DNA of 8,270 nt, taken from contig JAJYZY010000107.1 of NCBI GenBank assembly GCA_021799715.1, forward strand, positions 1 through 8,270. Direction: 5' to 3'. Within the stretch, counting starts at the first letter, position 1, and each line of letters starts with the position of its first letter. This DNA comes from Planctomycetota bacterium (lineage in GTDB: Bacteria > Planctomycetota > Phycisphaerae > WQYP01). The notes beneath the pieces were generated by a model. It did not search any database, was not told the DNA's origin, and saw only the letters and a program-made list of their open reading frames with translations. Below, piece after piece: positions 5,944-8,270 of this stretch. The position numbers were made by a program, and so were the translations under genes.

Positions 5944-7512
5944 ATGCCTGGAAGATTGTCCTGCGCGCTGGCGCTGCTGTGCTGTTGCATGAGTTCCTTG
6001 GCCGCCGCCGCGGTGCGTGTGCCGCATGTGTTTACGGATCATGCGGTGTTGCAACGCAATTCGGTTATCCCCGTCTGGGGTTGGGCGACGCCGGGACAGG
6101 TTGTTTCCGTTCGCTTTGCCGGGCAGCGACGCAATGCGGTCGCCGATGCGCGCGGTCAATGGATGGTGCATCTCGCGCCGCTGCCGGCAGACTCCCATGG
6201 GCGGACAATGGTGATTATCGGTGGAAATCGCGTGGCCATTCACGACGTGCTGGTGGGGGATGTGTGGCTGTGTTCCGGGCAGTCCAATATGCAGTTCCCG
6301 GTGGATGGCTCATGGGCCAGAGCTTTGCATGCGCGTCAAGAAGTGGCCGCCGCCAACTTTCCGCTGATCCGTTTGTTAAAAGTGCCGCGGAATAATACGC
6401 CGAATCCGCAGTCGGATATCAACGCATCCTGGATGGTTTGTTCCCCATCGAACATCAAACGCTTCAGTGCCGTGGCATATTTTTTTGGCCGTGATCTGTT
6501 CCGGCGAATGAATGTTCCCATGGGAATAATAGATTCATCCTATGGCGGCACGGTTATTCAATCCTGGACGCCGATGTCCGCACTGCGTCGCACGCCGGCA
6601 TTGCATGGCGATATTCGCTGGTTCGCCCTGGCGGCAAAGCGCTACCATCGACAACTGGCGCAATATCAGCGGGCACTGGCGGCATGGTCCGCGGCGGCAC
6701 GCGCGGATCGCAATGCGGGAAGGTCCGCTCCGCCCCGGCCGCGGATCAAGCGTCCAAAGAATCCATTTACTTTGAGCCGTCCTTCCCCGGATATGGCACC
6801 AGTTTGCCTGTACAACGCGATGATACATCCCTTGATTCCATACGCGATACGCGGGATCGTCTGGGATCAGGGTGAAAATAACGCATGGGTCAATGATGCG
6901 CTTTACCCCACGCGCCTGCGCGCAATGATTCAAGGTTGGCGCCGCAATTGGGCCATGCCGGATGCGCCATTTTTAATTGTGCAGATCGCTCCCTATTTCC
7001 ATTATCCCAAACCCACCGTGGGCGTGCCGCTGGTCTGGCAGGGTGAAGAAAATGCTGTGCGGACTTTGCGGAATGTTGGATTGGTCGGCACGACGGACAT
7101 CGGCAACCTGCACAATATTCACTTCCGGGACAAGCAGGATGTGGGCAAACGACTGGCCATTCTGGCGATGAACATGGTCTATGCGCACGGGGCATTGCGC
7201 AGCATGGGGCCGATGTATAAATCCATGCGCATTCAAGGCAATACCATTGTCATCAGCTTTTCGGATGTCATCGGTGGTTTGGCCAGTCGTGATAATCAGC
7301 CGCTGAATTGGTTTGAAATTGCGGGGGCCAAACGCAAGTTTGTGCCGGCGAAAGCCAGAATCATCGGCGACACTGTGGAAGTCTCCGCCGTCGGCGTGCC
7401 GCACCCGATAGCCGTGCGCTTCGCATGGAGTTGCAAAGCCCAGCCGAATCTGATGGACAAACAACACATGCCCGTGCTGCCTTTCCGCACCGACCGCTGG
7501 CCGCTGCAATAA
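5944..7512 (+). CDS. Secreted sialate O-acetylesterase-like SGNH hydrolase
   Basis: Predicted carbohydrate O-acetylesterase of the sialate O-acetylesterase (SASA) family, acting outside the cytoplasm on acetylated glycans. The start at 5944 gives 522 residues. The N-terminus is a signal peptide: Arg4, then a hydrophobic stretch rich in Leu, Ala and Cys to about residue 22, with likely cleavage near SLAAA. There is no clear lipobox despite three cysteines. A beta-sandwich-like segment follows (FTDHAVLQRN, PVWGWA, GQWMVHLAPLPA). The catalytic block is VGDVWLCSGQSNMQFP, with nucleophile Ser114. Further family marks are SSYGGTVIQSWTP near 198-210, YNAMIHPLIPYAIRGIVWDQGENN near 290-313, and TDIGNLHNIHFRDKQDVGKRLA with catalytic His393. 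The helical Ala/Arg-rich part at about 230-270 is usual in these proteins. Relatives commonly read WYQGESN and DIHP, so the Asp, Asn and Asn-Ile-His variants here stand out. True substrates could be acetylated plant or algal polysaccharides rather than sialic acid. It is apparently monocistronic. Confidence 0.9.
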   Translation: MPGRLSCALALLCCCMSSLAAAAVRVPHVFTDHAVLQRNSVIPVWGWATPGQVVSVRFAGQRRNAVADARGQWMVHLAPLPADSHGRTMVIIGGNRVAIHDVLVGDVWLCSGQSNMQFPVDGSWARALHARQEVAAANFPLIRLLKVPRNNTPNPQSDINASWMVCSPSNIKRFSAVAYFFGRDLFRRMNVPMGIIDSSYGGTVIQSWTPMSALRRTPALHGDIRWFALAAKRYHRQLAQYQRALAAWSAAARADRNAGRSAPPRPRIKRPKNPFTLSRPSPDMAPVCLYNAMIHPLIPYAIRGIVWDQGENNAWVNDALYPTRLRAMIQGWRRNWAMPDAPFLIVQIAPYFHYPKPTVGVPLVWQGEENAVRTLRNVGLVGTTDIGNLHNIHFRDKQDVGKRLAILAMNMVYAHGALRSMGPMYKSMRIQGNTIVISFSDVIGGLASRDNQPLNWFEIAGAKRKFVPAKARIIGDTVEVSAVGVPHPIAVRFAWSCKAQPNLMDKQHMPVLPFRTDRWPLQ

Positions 7513-7561
7513 CCGGAAGATTAAACAGGGCAACAACTTCGTCCGCGGCGTGCGGCAAATA

Positions 7562-7596
7562 GGTGATCTAATCACCGCACAGTGTGCGGCGATTAG
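7562..7596. terminator. Strong hairpin between convergent genes, likely bidirectional terminator
   Basis: CTAATC/GATTAG (7568-7573 with 7591-7596) and CCGCAC/GTGCGG (7575-7580 with 7584-7589) form a 13-pair-long stem with one A-C mismatch and a 3-base loop. An alternative stem GGTGAT/ATCACC (7562-7567 with 7571-7576) overlaps it, so the two cannot form together. It lies 55 bases after the esterase stop and 30 bases after the stop of the minus-strand gene. There is no T run on either side, so termination is inferred from position and stability. Confidence 0.5.
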
Positions 7597-7626
7597 AATT
7601 GCCGTTGCGGTGGACCGGCTTTCCCA

Positions 7627-8106
7627 TCAGGAAGGGTTCTCCGTCTCGGGCTGCTGCGGTGAAACCGCTGGGATCGGCCGTGGGGCACATCCCAATTCGC
7701 GCCGAAGCACCGTTGCAGTATGGCGGAGGTGCTCGAGTCGGCCCGTTATCAGGAGCGCCTTGGTGCCATTGGTCTCCTCCAATTGCAGCGCGGTGGAAAG
7801 GACGTAGTGGTTCCGTTGAAATAAAGTGACGCTTATCGCTGCAATTTTACTCCGCTTCCATGTGCGAGATTTTGTGCTCTTCCCACGCGCTTCCAGTAGG
7901 GTAAGGCCTTCTGTATTTACTGAGATACAAAGCTTCTTGTTAGATTGCCGCAAGCCCGAAACGGCGGACAAAATTCCCAGCACCTCAATGATCGCGGCAA
8001 AGACGTCAGCCTTTCCCGCCGTATTCGGAATGGGATGCAGCCACGCGGGTGGAAAATTCACGGCTCCCCAGAGGACCAGCCCCAATGGAAGCGTAATGGC
8101 AGCCAT
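7627..8106 (-). CDS. Small membrane protein with two helices and a possible PH-like domain
   Basis: I do not recognise a named gene. The 159-residue product has two hydrophobic segments (about 2-18 and 34-53) joined by a short loop with PPAWLHPIPN. A basic stretch RQSNKK follows, then a mixed beta-rich region with WKRSKIAAISV (83-93) and a helix LEHLRHTATVLRRELG (124-139). That order, two helices then strands with a W..I..I.V pattern then a helix ending near L..L, resembles bacterial PH-like membrane proteins (inference). The C-terminus is a Pro/Gln/Glu tail. The ATG at 8106 is the only NTG start in the frame, which is open for just 21 more codons up to a TGA at 8170-8172. There is no good ribosome site. 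The first helix begins directly at the start codon, so the original N-terminus may have been lost next to the repeat-rich flank. The gene faces the esterase tail to tail. Confidence 0.55.
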   Translation of the reverse strand: MAAITLPLGLVLWGAVNFPPAWLHPIPNTAGKADVFAAIIEVLGILSAVSGLRQSNKKLCISVNTEGLTLLEARGKSTKSRTWKRSKIAAISVTLFQRNHYVLSTALQLEETNGTKALLITGRLEHLRHTATVLRRELGCAPRPIPAVSPQQPETENPS

Positions 8107-8142
8107 CCGGATTCCGGCTGATCCAATAAGATTCCTGAAATT

Positions 8143-8220
8143 TCTAGGAGCCTGTCCGAGTAATGTCTTTCAGCCGCCGAGTAAATTTTCCGCTTTTTCC
8201 TTCGTGGCGGCTTAAAATCT
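8143..8220. mobile_element. Possible relic of a mobile element end or intergenic repeat
   Basis: CTAGGAGCCTGTCCGAG (8143-8159) resembles terminal sequences of some insertion sequences, from memory. It is followed by an inverted repeat AGCCGCC/GGCGGCT (8172-8178 with 8206-8212, 27-base spacer). Inside it, CCTTCGTGG with CTTAAAATCT (about 8199-8220) looks like another recurrent bacterial intergenic motif. No transposase frame and no second end are visible in the window, so this remains a guess. Confidence 0.25.
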
Positions 8221-8230
8221 GGCCGGTGCA

Positions 8231-8262
8231 CCGCGTTTTTTCTTCCCGATGAAACAACGCGG
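8231..8262. repeat. Long imperfect inverted repeat at the right edge
   Basis: CCGCGTTTTTTC (8231-8242) pairs with GAAACAACGCGG (8251-8262) at 11 of 12 positions, with one T-C mismatch and an 8-base loop. A perfect 10-base palindrome CGGTGCACCG (8224-8233) overlaps its left arm. No T run follows on either strand before the window ends. It could be a terminator for a gene to the right or part of an element; the window is too short to tell. Confidence 0.55.
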
Positions 8263-8270
8263 CTGAATTC

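Noticed and set aside
5170..6243. 357-codon open frame on the minus strand across aroK, the gap and the start of the esterase gene
   Set aside because: It is antisense to two clear genes with intact motifs, its translation is rich in His, Arg and Gln as expected of mirrored GC-rich codons, and no domain is recognisable. The part in the gap (5668-5892) also shows nothing familiar.
7826..8215. 129-codon plus-strand frame opposite the membrane-protein gene
   Set aside because: The minus-strand frame in the same place has clear membrane helices and a sensible domain order. The plus-strand translation has neither, and it runs through the inverted repeat at the right edge.
8231..8262. Integron attC site
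   Set aside because: The inverted repeat lacks the RYYYAAC and GTTRRRY core sites, and there is no cassette-like gene or integrase nearby.
8265..8270. EcoRI site exactly at the window end
   Set aside because: GAATTC at the last six bases may be chance or a clone boundary. Other GAATTC sites occur inside the window (for example near 4198, 5128 and 5785), so it carries no biological meaning by itself.
1..8270. CRISPR array, tRNA, rRNA or a defence system
   Set aside because: No regularly spaced repeats, no tRNA-like cloverleaf or CCA ends, no rRNA motifs, and no nuclease, helicase or toxin-antitoxin genes were seen on either strand.

Overview
The window looks like ordinary chromosomal DNA from a moderately GC-rich bacterium. 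A member of the Planctomycetes or the wider PVC group is my best guess. The grounds are a sialate O-acetylesterase-type secreted esterase, an unlinked MsmK/UgpC-type sugar ABC ATPase, single housekeeping genes scattered among sugar genes, roomy intergenic stretches, and intergenic motifs of a kind I recall from such genomes. This is inference, because no rRNA or other strong taxonomic marker is present.

Layout, left to right. The 3' part of polA (DNA polymerase I, polymerase domain only) runs off the left edge and ends at 1114. A complete sugar ABC transporter ATPase gene (1267-2397) follows on the same strand with no permease genes beside it. A 665-base gap (2398-3062) holds four small hairpins, a degenerate ATCTGCG direct repeat, a possible promoter and a 14-base palindrome, but no convincing gene. 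Next come rhaB (rhamnulokinase, 3063-4508) and, 29 bases later, a FucU/RbsD-family sugar mutarotase (4538-4981), very likely one operon. aroK (shikimate kinase, 5158-5667) sits behind its own TATAAT box. A secreted sialate O-acetylesterase-like SGNH hydrolase follows (5944-7512). A small two-helix membrane protein gene on the minus strand (7627-8106) converges on it, with a strong hairpin in between. The last 164 bases hold two inverted repeats and what may be a mobile-element or intergenic-repeat relic.

Functionally, the ABC ATPase (uptake), the esterase (deacetylation of glycans outside the cytoplasm), the mutarotase (anomer interconversion) and rhamnulokinase (phosphorylation of the ketose) fit a polysaccharide-scavenging lifestyle using deoxy sugars such as L-rhamnose or L-fucose. 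The isomerase, aldolase, permeases and binding proteins are not in the window. polA and aroK are housekeeping genes with no clear link to that theme.

I do not see a clearly new biological system here. The points most worth checking are the pairing of rhaB with a FucU-type mutarotase, the active-site substitutions in the esterase, the hairpin cluster after the ABC gene, and the long imperfect inverted repeat at the right edge.
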